From positions 56,439,162-56,503,161 of the forward strand of contig CM031615.1 of the NCBI GenBank assembly GCA_018398815.1: a stretch of 64,000 nucleotides of DNA, given 5' to 3'. Each line of letters opens with the position of its first letter. Position 1 is the first letter of the stretch. Source of the DNA: Conus ventricosus. Taxonomy: Eukaryota; Mollusca; Gastropoda; Neogastropoda; Conidae. A program made the translations under genes and the position numbers. This document shows, one piece after another, positions 1-14,149 of this stretch. The notes beneath the pieces were generated by a model, which made no database searches, was not told the origin of the DNA, and was given only the letters and a program-made list of their open reading frames with translations.

Positions 1-2233
<2,233 letters not shown>

Positions 2234-2989
2234 TGAATTGCAAAAACAGAAACCAAATAATGTAGTTAGGTTTGATTTTATTGCAATTTGAAGTTTGGCA
2301 TTCGTCAGAAGTGAGTGTATGAAAAATTGCATGTTAAGTTTCAAACTTTCAGAGACCTGGTGTCGTATGATCTTTTTTTTTTTTTTACTTTGCTGAAGTT
2401 TGATACCAAAAGAACCACTAGCTTTTGAGGAACGCAACATTCCCTTACAGACCTGTCACCAACAAAGTTTTGTGAAAGCTAGTCTTGGGCAGAAAGATGA
2501 GGACAAGGACAGGAAATCGAACAAATAAACATGGGAAGTGTTCACATTTTTCCCATGATAAATACTTTGGAGGCATACAGAAGAGTTTGTAAAATGTCCA
2601 GAAATTACCCAAACACTGTTTTAAAGAATTGTTGACAATGCTTGTTTTGTGTTCTGAGTCAAGGTGTTCAGTTTGGAAATAATTGTAACTTGCGTTTTAG
2701 CCTCGCTTTGCCTGATCTTTGGCCTTCCTTCACCGCATCACCACATTACCCTTACCCCCACTCCATCCTTCTATCCAGAGAGACTCATTGACTCATTGAC
2801 TCATTGATATTTTAATGTCAATAGCAGTACAGCCATCATGACATGGGGGCGTATTCATCCATGAAAAAGATCTGAGACATGTGTAGCGACTAACTTTAAC
2901 ACAACTATAACCATTGTATATATGTAGGTACAGCGTCACGTCGATATCATACCCACATACACACATGCATATACGTGCATGCTCACATA
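2234..2989. other. Unassigned non-coding stretch
   Basis: Ordinary mixed sequence with short A and T runs and a small GACTCATT triplet repeat near 2782-2806. I see no exon, RNA gene or transposon signature. Confidence 0.5.
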
Positions 2990-3180
<191 letters not shown>

Positions 3181-3277
3181 TGTACATTCAAGTTAGTTAC
3201 ATTCATAATCTCATAACCAATGATATAACCAATGACCGCCGGGCACTGAATAAGGAAAGAGTTTGTCTAACAGGAAA

Positions 3278-3660
3278 TCAAGTCAGCGTGTTTTTTCTAA
3301 CTCTACAAGCTTCGACAATGTATTTTGCTAGAGATCTGATTAACAGCTCATTTTTCAGTGTCAGCACACGGGCTAGATTGTGGCTTTTCACAGCAGGCAA
3401 CTGAAACAAGCAACACTTTTCGCGGATTTGTCTGTAAGCTTCGCAGTGGAATAAAAAGTGGCACTCGTCTTCATTGTCATTCAACTTACATACTGGACAG
3501 TTATTAGTTGCTGTTGTGCCAGGCATGAACCATATCTTGTTTGCATGTAGACCCAAGGTTCTGGTTCGAAAACGTGCGAGTACAGTTCTATGCCATCTGT
3601 CTGTTACTACTGATAGGTACTTTTCAGCTTGCAGGTTGCTGTTAAATGAAAGGAACATAT

Positions 3661-3663
<3 letters not shown>
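3278..3663 (-). pseudogene. Retroelement ORF2 C-terminal fragment with zinc-binding motif
   Basis: The minus strand reads openly through LSVVTDRWHRTVLARFRTRT, LGLHANKIWFMPG, a Cys/His cluster CPVCKLNDNEDECHFLFHC and a short tail ending about 3278. The pattern (repeat-like region, RFR..LGLH, CPxC...E.H.L..C) is typical of the C-terminal region of invertebrate non-LTR retrotransposon ORF2 proteins. No reverse transcriptase part lies next to it; upstream on that strand the frame runs into GA and GACA microsatellite at 3661-3785. I read it as a 5'-truncated dead copy. The clade cannot be told from this piece. Confidence 0.6.
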
Positions 3664-3736
<73 letters not shown>

Positions 3737-3746
3737 AGACAGACAG

Positions 3747-3787
<41 letters not shown>

Positions 3788-3883
3788 GAACGAATGAACG
3801 AACGAAATTTTATTGTACCAGGGTAATGAGATAAGCAATACAAATGCTTTTTTCCATTCAGCCGTGGGGGAGGGGGAGGGATG

Positions 3884-3940
<57 letters not shown>
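3661..3940. repeat. (GA)n, (GACA)n and second (GA)n tracts
   Basis: (GA)n at about 3663-3733 changes into (GACA)n to 3785, then a short GAAC-rich bridge, and another (GA)n block at 3890-3939. Confidence 0.95.
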
Positions 3941-3941
<1 letters not shown>

Positions 3942-4590
3942 CCAGTGGAATGGATTATGATGACTCTTACTTCATGAACAGAGCGTCTTCGGCGAATGTG
4001 ATGCTATGCAGTTTGAGTGATTGAAGAGTCTGTCTAAACTGAAAATAGCACATTACAGGAATGGTCTGATCCTAGAGTTGTTTGAGGTAGCCCAGTGGTT
4101 TAACTCTGTGACAAATGAACACGTATAACTCTCACTAAGAGAGTGTTCATGCTTTGAAAGTTGAGTCTTGCCTTAAATTGGGTATTAAAGATCAACTGGA
4201 CTTATTTGCATTTTGATATGTGCAACCATTTTGATGCCATCTTGTCACAGAAGTATCCTTATATAAATACTGCTGGGAATGATGGCATTTATGCCTAAGA
4301 TAGTGATTGATGTGCCCCCTGTCTCTTTTGATCTCAAGATGGTTACTAGAACAGACAAGCCAACGTTCGAGCATGTGTCTTCCACTGTCATTGCACATGA
4401 ATAGACACATCAACACGTCAACAAGATAAGCTCATCCAGTTGACCCCTCCCCCTTTTCTCCACACCTAAACACCATCACACACATCACTCATGAAAGCTA
4501 ACACATGGAAAAAAGAAAGAGAAGAAAAGTATAGAAATTTGTTCCATTTGTCTGCACTTTTACATGTATTGGAGATAATTACAATTACAC
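3941..4590. other. Unassigned non-coding stretch
   Basis: No gene, RNA or mobile-element signature seen. Confidence 0.5.
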
Positions 4591-4750
<160 letters not shown>

Positions 4751-4956
4751 GTCACACATACCACCACCACAGCATCAGCACGCAACAGTCATCATTAATG
4801 CGCAAAAAACAAATACAAACAGTGCAATATAAAAAATACTTGAAATGGTGCGCTAAATTAATGATGGGAAGAAGAAAACGGTTTGAATGTTAAAAGGATT
4901 TCAGCATGGAACTGAAGGTCAAAACTTATAGAGCATTACAGACTGAAGATGGTAGT

Positions 4957-5570
4957 TCATTCTACAAGGTATGTCCCAGGTAAGAGAAAGCACATAGAGT
5001 TCATTCTACAAAGTATGTCCCAGGTAAGATAAGATAAGATAATGTTGCTTATAGCCCAGCCGACCGCAAAGGGCCACATCAGGGCTGTCCCAGGTAAGAG
5101 AAAGCACATAGAGTTCATTCTACAAAGTATGTCCCAGGTAAGAGAAAGCACATAGAGTTCATTCTACAAGGTGTGTCCCAGGTAAGAGAAAGCACATAGA
5201 GTTCATTCTACAAGGTGTGTCCCAGGTAAGAGAAAGCACATAGAGTTCATTCTACAAAGTATGTCCCAGGTAAGAGAAAGCACATAGAGTTCATTCTACA
5301 AGGTGTGTCCCAGGTAAGAGAAAGCACATAGAGTTCATTCTACAAAGTATGTCCAAGATGAGACAAAGCACATAGAGTTCATTCTACAAAGTATGTCCAA
5401 GATAAGAGAAGGCAGATAGAGTTCACTCTATTTCTACAAAGTATGTCCAAGATAAGAGAAAGCACATAGAGTTTATTCTACAAAGTGTGTCCAAGGTAAG
5501 AGAAAACTATATATAGAGTTAATTATATTTCTACAAAGTATGTCCAAAATGAGAGAAAGCACATAGACTC
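4957..5570. repeat. 44-bp minisatellite, about 12 copies
   Basis: The unit contains GTCCCAGGTAAGAGAAAGCA then CATAGAGTTCATTCTACAA. Starts at 5131 and 5175 fix the 44-bp period. Right-hand copies are degenerate (CCAAGATAAG). The first copies are split by a short retroelement tail at 5030-5089. Each unit holds AG|GTAAGA, a perfect 5' splice-site consensus on the + strand. Confidence 0.93.
5030..5089 (-). mobile_element. 60-bp tail fragment of the I-group LINE family
   Basis: The reverse complement matches the last ~60 bases of the full-length LINE at 35922-35981 (GACAGCCCTGATGTGGCC through the TTATC repeats). It sits inside the 44-bp array. Matching TGTCCCAGGTAAGA occurs on both sides, but that string is also part of every array unit, so it does not prove a target duplication. 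Confidence 0.75.
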
Positions 5571-6180
5571 AAACACTTTTTCAGATGTTTTGGAATTGTT
5601 TACGGACAGATGCCTGTTATCAGTAGAGGAACAGAGAGAGTGAGAATGGATTTGCAAATGAACAAATAAGACAAGAAACAAGGTGGTGTGGCAGTCAAAC
5701 ATTTAAAAATGTGTGGTGATGATTCAGTTCGATCTAGGAAACTACAGTAGATCAGAATGCAGGGAAGTAGCACGTTCCCTTGTTGGCACTTTGAATATGA
5801 AATGTTCCATACAAATCATTTCCCTGTCCAGTCGATTTATTGTAAGATTCTGTGGAAGTCCAACAAATGAGGTATGGGAAGAATCCAACCGAGGGAGAAC
5901 CAGAGATATGATAAAGGAGTTATGGATGGGGCTTCTGTGATGATTGAGTGTCTAATCCCTATACTGGGTTGTGTGCTGTCACATTATATTAGGTTCTGTT
6001 TCATTTTTTATGTGTTTGTATGTTTTTCTGATGGTCTTGGTGAGGGCAGCTTTGAAAAGAATTTAACAACGTTTGTGTTTCACCCACATGAATAAAAGGA
6101 AATAGTCATTTGTTCTCCATCTTTCACTCCACCTGTGTTCTTCCCCTTTCCCTTTGTAGCTATCCCCCCATTCCTGCATT
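5571..6180. other. Unassigned non-coding stretch
   Basis: No recognisable exon or element. Confidence 0.5.
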
Positions 6181-7100
<920 letters not shown>

Positions 7101-7903
7101 GGAACTATAACAGAGGTTGGCAATCATAGATTGCCCAGAGGAGAGCCACTCCCAGCCAGCAATCCACAAACCTGCTGGACAGGCATCTTGGCCATTTCCT
7201 TTGGAGTTCTCTGGAGGGATGGGGGAAGCTGTTCGCTTACAGAATGAGAGGGCTGTTAAACGTTTTTTTTCTCCTTCTTCTTGGCACAGTACACGTGCTG
7301 CACATTACCTGCTTGTTCCAGAAGTACCAGTTGTACGCGCGTTTTTGCCTTTATTTTTGGTGGTTCTGTGTGAATGATGGCAGGGGGCTGTGAAAGAGGA
7401 GGTGAGGGTGTGAAAGAACCTGGGGCTTGAACACATGCACACTCGTGGAACGAACACATGCAGGCATTTGCTCATGTGCATGAGCACCAGTGTACACACA
7501 CACACACACACGCACACACACACACACACAGAGAAATGCTTTGCAACCAACAAATGAATGATATAATTTTTCAAGGTGTGGATCTCAATAACGAAGATTT
7601 AAAAAAAAATAAAGATGGCTGTTGTTTGTTCTTCATGTTATCATTTATCATTATTAAGCAGTGATAATGTGACGTTTTGGCTGAAAATCATTTGTTTTTC
7701 ATCCTACCCTTGCATTTTATTCTTCAGTTTTACAATGTGAAGAAATATACCTCGTTTCTGAAAAATAGATATTTTGCCAGGTCTGGTTTTTTCTATGGCT
7801 AACTTTACAGGCTTGGTAATCTTTTTTTTTCGAGTTTAGGGAAAAAGGAAGTGGAAAAAAAGCCAACCAGTGGCCCTATTGTCTTTGTGGTGTTCTCCCT
7901 GAA
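7101..7903. other. Unassigned non-coding stretch
   Basis: Contains a short CA repeat at 7493-7530. An 86-codon open frame near 7117-7377 resembles nothing I know and has no splice context. Nothing else seen. Confidence 0.5.
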
Positions 7904-10370
7904 ATGTCCATGCTCAATATTTGCCCTCAGAAGTCCATGCTCAATGTTCTCCCTCAGAAGTCCATGCTGAATGTTCTCCCTCAGAAGTCCATGCTGAATG
8001 TTCTCCCTCAGAAGTCCATGCTCAGTGTTCTCCCTCAGAAGTCCATGCTCAGTGTTCTCCCTCAGAAGTCCATGCTCAGTGTTCTCCCTCAGAAGTCCAT
8101 GCTCAGTGTTCTCCCTCAGAAGTCTGGCATGCTGAATGTTCTCCCTCAGAAGTCCATGCTCAGTGTTCTCCCTCAGAAATCCATGGTCAGTGTTCTCCCT
8201 CAGAAGTCCATGGTCAGTGTTCTCCCTCAGAAGTCCATGCTCAGTGTTCTCCCTCAGAAATCCATGGTCAGTGTTCTCCCTCAGAAGTCCATGCTCAGTG
8301 TTCTCCCTCAGAAGTCCATGGTCAGTGTTCTCCCTCAGAAGTCCATGGTCAGTGTTCTCCCTCAGAAGTCCATGGTCAGTGTTCTCCCTCAGAAATCCAT
8401 GGTCAGTGTTCTCCCTCAGAAGTCCATGGTCAGTGTTCTCCCTGAAAAGTCCATGCTCAGTGTTCTCCCTCAGAAGTCCATGCTGAATGTTCTCCCTCAG
8501 ACGTCCATGCTCAGTGTTCTCCCTCAGAAATCCATGCTCAGTGTTCTCCCTCAGAAATCCATGGTCAGTGTTCTCCCTCAGAAGTCCATGGTCAGTGTTC
8601 TCCCTCAGAAGTCCATGCTGAATGTTCTCCCTCAGAAGTCCATGCTCAGTGTTCTTCCTCAGAAATCCATGGTCAGTGTTCTCCCTCAGAACTCCATGCT
8701 CAGTGTTCTCCCTCAGAAATCCATGGTCAGTGTTCTCCCTCAGAAGTCCATGCTCAGTGTTCTCCCTCAGAAGTCCATGGTCAGTGTTCTCCCTCAGAAG
8801 TCTGTGCTGTGTTCTCCCTCAGAAGTCCATGCTCAGTGTTCTCCCTCAGAAGTCCGTGCTGTGTTCTCCCTCAGAAGTCCATGGTCAGTGTTCTCCCTCA
8901 GAAATCCATGTTCAGTGTTCTCCCTCAGAAGTCCATGCTGAATGTTCTCCCTCAGAAGTCCATGCTCAGTGTTCTTCCTCAGAAATCCATGGTCAGTGTT
9001 CTCCCTCAGAACTCCATGCTCAGTGTTCTCCCTCAGAAATCCATGGTCAGTGTTCTCCCTCAGAAGTCCATGCTCAGTGTTCTCCCTCAGAAGTCCATGC
9101 TGTGTTCTCCCTCAGAAGTCTGTGCTGTGTTCTCCCTCAGAAGTCCATGCTCAGTGTTCTCCCTCAGAAGTCCGTGCTGTGTTCTCCCTCAGAAGTCCAT
9201 GGTCAGTGTTCTCCCTCAGAAGTCCATGCTCAGTGTTTTCCCTCAGAAGTCCATGCTCAGTGTTCTCCCTCAGAAGTCCATGCTCAGTGTTCTCCCTCAG
9301 AAGTTCATGCTCAGTGTTCTCCCTTAGAAGTCCATGCTCAGTGTTCTCCCTCAGAAGTCCATGCTCAGTGTTCTCCCTCAGAAATCCATGCTCAGTGTTC
9401 TCCCTCAGAAGTCCATGCTCAGTGTTCTCCCTTAGAAGTCCATGCTCAGTGTTCTTCCTCAGAAGTCCATGCTGAATGTTCTCCCTCAGAAGTCCATGCT
9501 CAGTGTTCTCCCTCAGAAATCCATGGTCAGTGTTCTCCCTCAGAACTCCATGCTCAGTGTTCTCCCTCAGAAATCCATGGTCAGTGTTCTCCCTCAGAAG
9601 TCCATGCTCAGTGTTCTCCCTCAGAAGTCCATGCTGTGTTCTCCCTCAGAAGTCTGTGCTGTGTTCTCCCTCAGAAGTCCATGCTCAGTGTTCTCCCTCA
9701 GAAGTCCGTGCTGTGTTCTCCCTCAGAAGTCCATGGTCAGTGTTCTCCTCAGAAGTCCATGCTCAGTGTTTTCCCTCAGAAGTCCATGCTCAGTGTTCTC
9801 CCTCAGAAGTCCATGCTCAGTGTTCTCCCTCAGAAGTTCATGCTCAGTGTTCTCCCTTAGAAGTCCATGCTCAGTGTTCTCCCTCAGAAGTCCATGCTCA
9901 GTGTTCTCCCTCAGAAATCCATGCTCAGTGTTCTCCCTCAGAAGTCCATGCTCAGTGTTCTCCCTTAGAAGTCCATGCTCAGTGTTCTTCCTCAGAAGTC
10001 CATGCTGAATGTTCTCCCTCAGAAGTCCATGCTCAGTGTTCTCCCTCAGAACCCCATGCTCAGTGTTCTCCCTTAGAAGTCCATGCTCAGTGTTCTTTCT
10101 CAGAAGTCCATGCTCAGTGTTCTCCCTCAGAACCCCATACTCAGTGTTCTCCCACAGAAGTCCATGCTTAATGTTCTCCCTCAGAAGTCCATGCTCAATG
10201 TTCTCCTCAGAAGTATCTCCCTCAGAAGTCCATGCTCAGTGTTCTCCCTCAGAAGTATCTCCCTCAGAAGTCCATGCTCAATGTTCTCCCTCAGAAGTAT
10301 CTCCCTCAGAAGTCCATGCTCAGTGTTCTCCCTCAGAAGTCTATGCTCACTGCTCATTACTGTGTTGCTT
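7904..10370. repeat. 27-bp minisatellite, about 90 copies, with a 534-bp higher-order repeat
   Basis: The unit is CAGAAGTCCATGCTCAGTGT + TCTCCCT. Because 27 is divisible by 3 and the unit has no stop on the + strand, three overlapping frames stay open for hundreds of codons (QKSMLSVLP, SLRSPCSVF and SEVHAQCSP); these are not proteins. Variants (ATGG, AAATCC, CTGAATG, CTTCCTC) define a block of about 534 bp at roughly 8930-9463 that repeats at 9464-9997 with one deleted base near 9746. A related shorter block lies at 8620-8930. Confidence 0.95.
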
Positions 10371-10398
10371 TGAGTGTTAATAGAAGATTTCAATACAG

Positions 10399-10460
10399 GT
10401 AAGGGTAAGGTAATGTTGCCTACAGCCCAGCTGACCGCAAAGGGCCACATCAGGGCTGTC
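10399..10460 (-). mobile_element. 62-bp LINE-tail insertion with 11-bp target duplication
   Basis: The reverse complement corresponds to the end of the LINE at 35922-35981 with a few substitutions. It is flanked by identical TTTCAATACAG at 10388-10398 and 10461-10471, so this 62-bp piece moved as a unit. Its inner border (GGGCTGTC) is the same as in the copy at 5030. Confidence 0.8.
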
Positions 10461-10471
10461 TTTCAATACAG

Positions 10472-11131
10472 AACTACTAGTATCAATGGTAATAGTCAAA
10501 CAATAAATCATATGTTTCTAAAACATTCGTTCTTTGTCCATCAGTCATCTCTGTGTGTAAGTAATGATTTGAATATGGCTAGCATCAGTGGTGATCATTG
10601 TCACATTCTCTCTCTCTCTGTCTCTCTCTCTGTCTCTCTCTCTGTCTCTGTCTGTCTGTCTGTCTGTCAGTCAGTCAGTCAGTCTGCCTTGTCTGTCCAT
10701 CTGTCAGTCTGTCTCGCAACTGTCTCTCTCTCTCTCTCCCCCTCTCCCCTACCCTTCACCTGCCTCTTCCCTGCCTGTACCCCCCTCCCTCCCCCACCAC
10801 TAACCCTCTCACACTGCCTCTTCTATGTCAATGTAAAGAGGACCATTAAATGTTATCCAGCAAAAGGGGCTAAAAGTGTATGTTGCTACTGCACTCGTCT
10901 GGATCGCTTTGTCTGCATATCAGTGCCCTCTCCTCTACCCTGCACCTTTCCCAGCCCACAGTTTAACTCCCCACCCCTATCCCTCCATCCCTCCTCCCCT
11001 CCCTCACCTGCACACACCCTCACCTGATCCCTTTCACCATACCTCCTTCCTTCTGCATTATTTTCTCCCTTTCCCTCCCATGTCTGCCCCTCTCATTCTC
11101 TCTGTCCCTTTCCCTCTCCATTTCTCTCTCC

Positions 11132-11178
<47 letters not shown>

Positions 11179-11361
11179 ATACCACTCTTGATCTCAAAGC
11201 ACACACTATTTTTTGTTTTGTTTTGTTTTGTTAGCGGTAACTAGACTATCTCTTGCCAAAAGTATTTTTATGTTTGTTGTTGTTGTTGTTGTTGTTGCTT
11301 TTCTGCTGCAGCGCTATTACATTTCTTCTTCCTTCTTGTGTTTTTTTCTCATGCAAGCACA

Positions 11362-11442
<81 letters not shown>

Positions 11443-11700
11443 TTTTGCTTTATCTCTCTTTCTCTCATATGTTTACACTAGATTTACGTAATTTAGGTTG
11501 GCCAGCCCTCATTTGCTTGGCAAAGACAGATTGGAAGAGAAGACTGAGACTGAAATCTTGGTCCATTTTTGAATGAAGTTGTTCAGAGTTCTCTTATTTT
11601 CTCTCTCTTTCATGTTGATTCACACATGCACATGCACGCGCGCACACACACACACGCACACACGTTCATTATAAACAGACATGCACACGCACGCACCACA

Positions 11701-11735
<35 letters not shown>

Positions 11736-11980
11736 CCTACTCGCACTTTCACACATACCTATCCTCTCATGTATGCATGCATGCACAGACAGGTACTCTT
11801 CCACCCCCTCCTCCCCCATTTGCCCTACCCACACTATACACACATTCAGGGTGGATGATACAGGAACAAGATTACTGGAAAAGGATGCAGCCGACGTTCT
11901 TAATATCACCTCACTTAGATACTGAGATCTTATTGCCGGGTAGTCAAGGCTCTTTAGCCAGTAGACACTTTATACATGTG

Positions 11981-12032
<52 letters not shown>

Positions 12033-12140
12033 TGAATGTGAAGGATTTGGATGGAGATAAGGGGGTATGGAGGGGAGGGGGGATTGAGGGCAGATAACTG
12101 TTTGCGGAGAGATTCTTGTGTTGCAGGTGTTTTAGTTGCA

Positions 12141-12191
<51 letters not shown>

Positions 12192-12243
12192 TGCTCGCGC
12201 ACGCTGTGCGCGCATGCGTGTGTTTGTGTGTGTGTGAGTGAGT

Positions 12244-12284
<41 letters not shown>

Positions 12285-12300
12285 CATACGTGCGCGCGAA
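10472..12300. repeat. Pyrimidine-rich and CA/GT/GA microsatellite cluster
   Basis: No gene seen. CT-rich DNA at 10600-11175, (CA)n at 11363-11440, mixed CA/CGCA at 11623-11742, (GA)n at 11983-12028, and (GT)n/(GCGT)n at 12142-12290 with alternating purine-pyrimidine CGCGC pieces at its end. Confidence 0.85.
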
Positions 12301-13700
12301 AAGATACTTAATGATCATTGTTTTATCATCTTTAAGAGTACTAAACCATTTTGCTTCTGGTTTTCGACTGGTGTTGGTTAAATCAATGCATCATCATTTT
12401 TTGTTCAATAATGTATCTTGATCAGTATTATACTGATGTTAATCTATTTTTGCCGGACATAATGAAAGATTTTGACTCTGACTTGTAATACCATTAGTGT
12501 ACCCGTACGTATAAATGTGGTTCTAGTTGTTTTTCCCCTCTGAAATAGGCTTCAAAACTTCAAATCATTTAGTGTAAAAAAGGATCCAATAAATGGCCCT
12601 GGTTATCACAATAGATTGTTACAGTCTGTCTTTACTGCATGTTGGAAATACTGGAATGAGGGAAAAAACAGAGTGCTAGCCTGTATGAAAGAAAGGCTTC
12701 AGCAGTGCCAGAATAATGATGTTGACTGGAAAAAAAAAAAAATGCTTGGAAAACAAATAAACAAAATAACCAAACTGTCAAATTGTTAATGAACATGGGT
12801 TCAGAAACGATCAAGAGCAGCAGCCCGTTTGAAATTAGAAGGTACACTGATTCTGCCTGTGTGTGTGTGTGGGTGGGATGGGTGGGGGTGGGGGTGAGGG
12901 GGTGGGTGGGCGTGAGCGTGCGTGCATGCGTGTTTTAATTAATGTCTGTTGTTATACCTGTGATCCATGCTGCTGTCTTAATTCTGGAATGCCTTTGCAC
13001 TTTGTTTTTTCTTGATAGAATTTATAACACGTGTTATAGTCTGGTGACAGGGTAGTGATTCACTCCACACAATATGGATCTGGATCCGATCCGGATCTAG
13101 ATGAACACGTTGTTGGGGCTAATGCTTAATATAGTCACAGTGGGGATGGAGGAGACTGGGTGGGGTGGAGGACGGGGTGGGGACGCACCATAGGATGTTT
13201 AAACACTTGCACTGGTGCATGGTCAGTGGTGATATGGATACTGTCCAAAGATGTCAACAGACTAGTTATCATGTTGTACATCTAAAGTAGAATACTTGGT
13301 AACTGCCCAATAGATGTCTCTAGACTGATGTTATTTTCTCTTAAATTTAACAGACTGTTAGTGAACAGTTTGTTTTTTTATCATTTTATTTTATTTATTT
13401 ATCTATTTTTTTATGGAAAAGATTTACGGCAACCCTGAAAAGGCTCTGTGTTGCTGGCTGGACTTTAATAATTAACTATTATGACTGAGGGGAAAAATGC
13501 TGCTGGTTGGCAGTTAAAACTTACAGCTGCCATTTGAAAGGGATTATACAATTTCTTTTTACTTACCTTGCAGCTGCGACCCCTGACTGCATTAAACGCT
13601 GACCATGTCACCCTCCCAGTGATCTGACATAGGCTTGTCCAATGGGTGCATCGAGTCAAAACTACCATGCATCATCTAATTAATGACGAATGTTGCACCA
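12301..13700. other. Unassigned non-coding stretch
   Basis: Mixed sequence with a G/T-rich block at 12858-12930. I find no exon, tRNA or transposon ends. Confidence 0.5.
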
Positions 13701-13707
13701 GTTCTCT

Positions 13708-13709
<2 letters not shown>

Positions 13710-13780
<71 letters not shown>
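13710..13780. repeat. (CA)n microsatellite
   Basis: About 34 perfect CA units. Confidence 0.97.
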
Positions 13781-13786
<6 letters not shown>

Positions 13787-14149
13787 TACAAGTGATCATG
13801 CTGAGCTTGCAAGAGCAGCACGAACGAGTCTTTCGCGTTCTACTCTGGCGTTAGATGGTCTTGACAGTTTTCTTCCTTCCTTCCTTCCTTTTCTTCCTCT
13901 TCTTTTTCCTTATATGAAGAGAGGTTTTACGAGGAGATGAGACTGATGACTGACGGCAATGCCTGGTTGAGTGGAAAGACAGGGCGTTGATGGATGGAGT
14001 GGTGTGGCTGAGGCCGCCTGTTCCCTGTGGCAGGGGGTGCACTGCCTCATGCTCAGCCAGCAGACTGTGCTGGAAAGCTACTGCACCTGGGGACACCACA
14101 CAGCAGGCAGTGCTCAGCAGGCCGCGTGTGTTGTGCCACGCCCACCATG

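Noticed and set aside
5016..5099. 14-bp target duplication around the LINE tail at 5030
   Set aside because: The same string occurs in every unit of the surrounding 44-bp array, so the match is expected without an insertion event.
4957..5570. CRISPR-like array of regular repeats
   Set aside because: The units are directly tandem with no unique spacers, and the genome is eukaryotic.
7904..10380. Long open frames with 9-residue repeats (QKSMLSVLP and others), up to 412 codons
   Set aside because: The 27-bp DNA unit has no stop in any + frame, so three frames are open at once; no splice, start context or family match.
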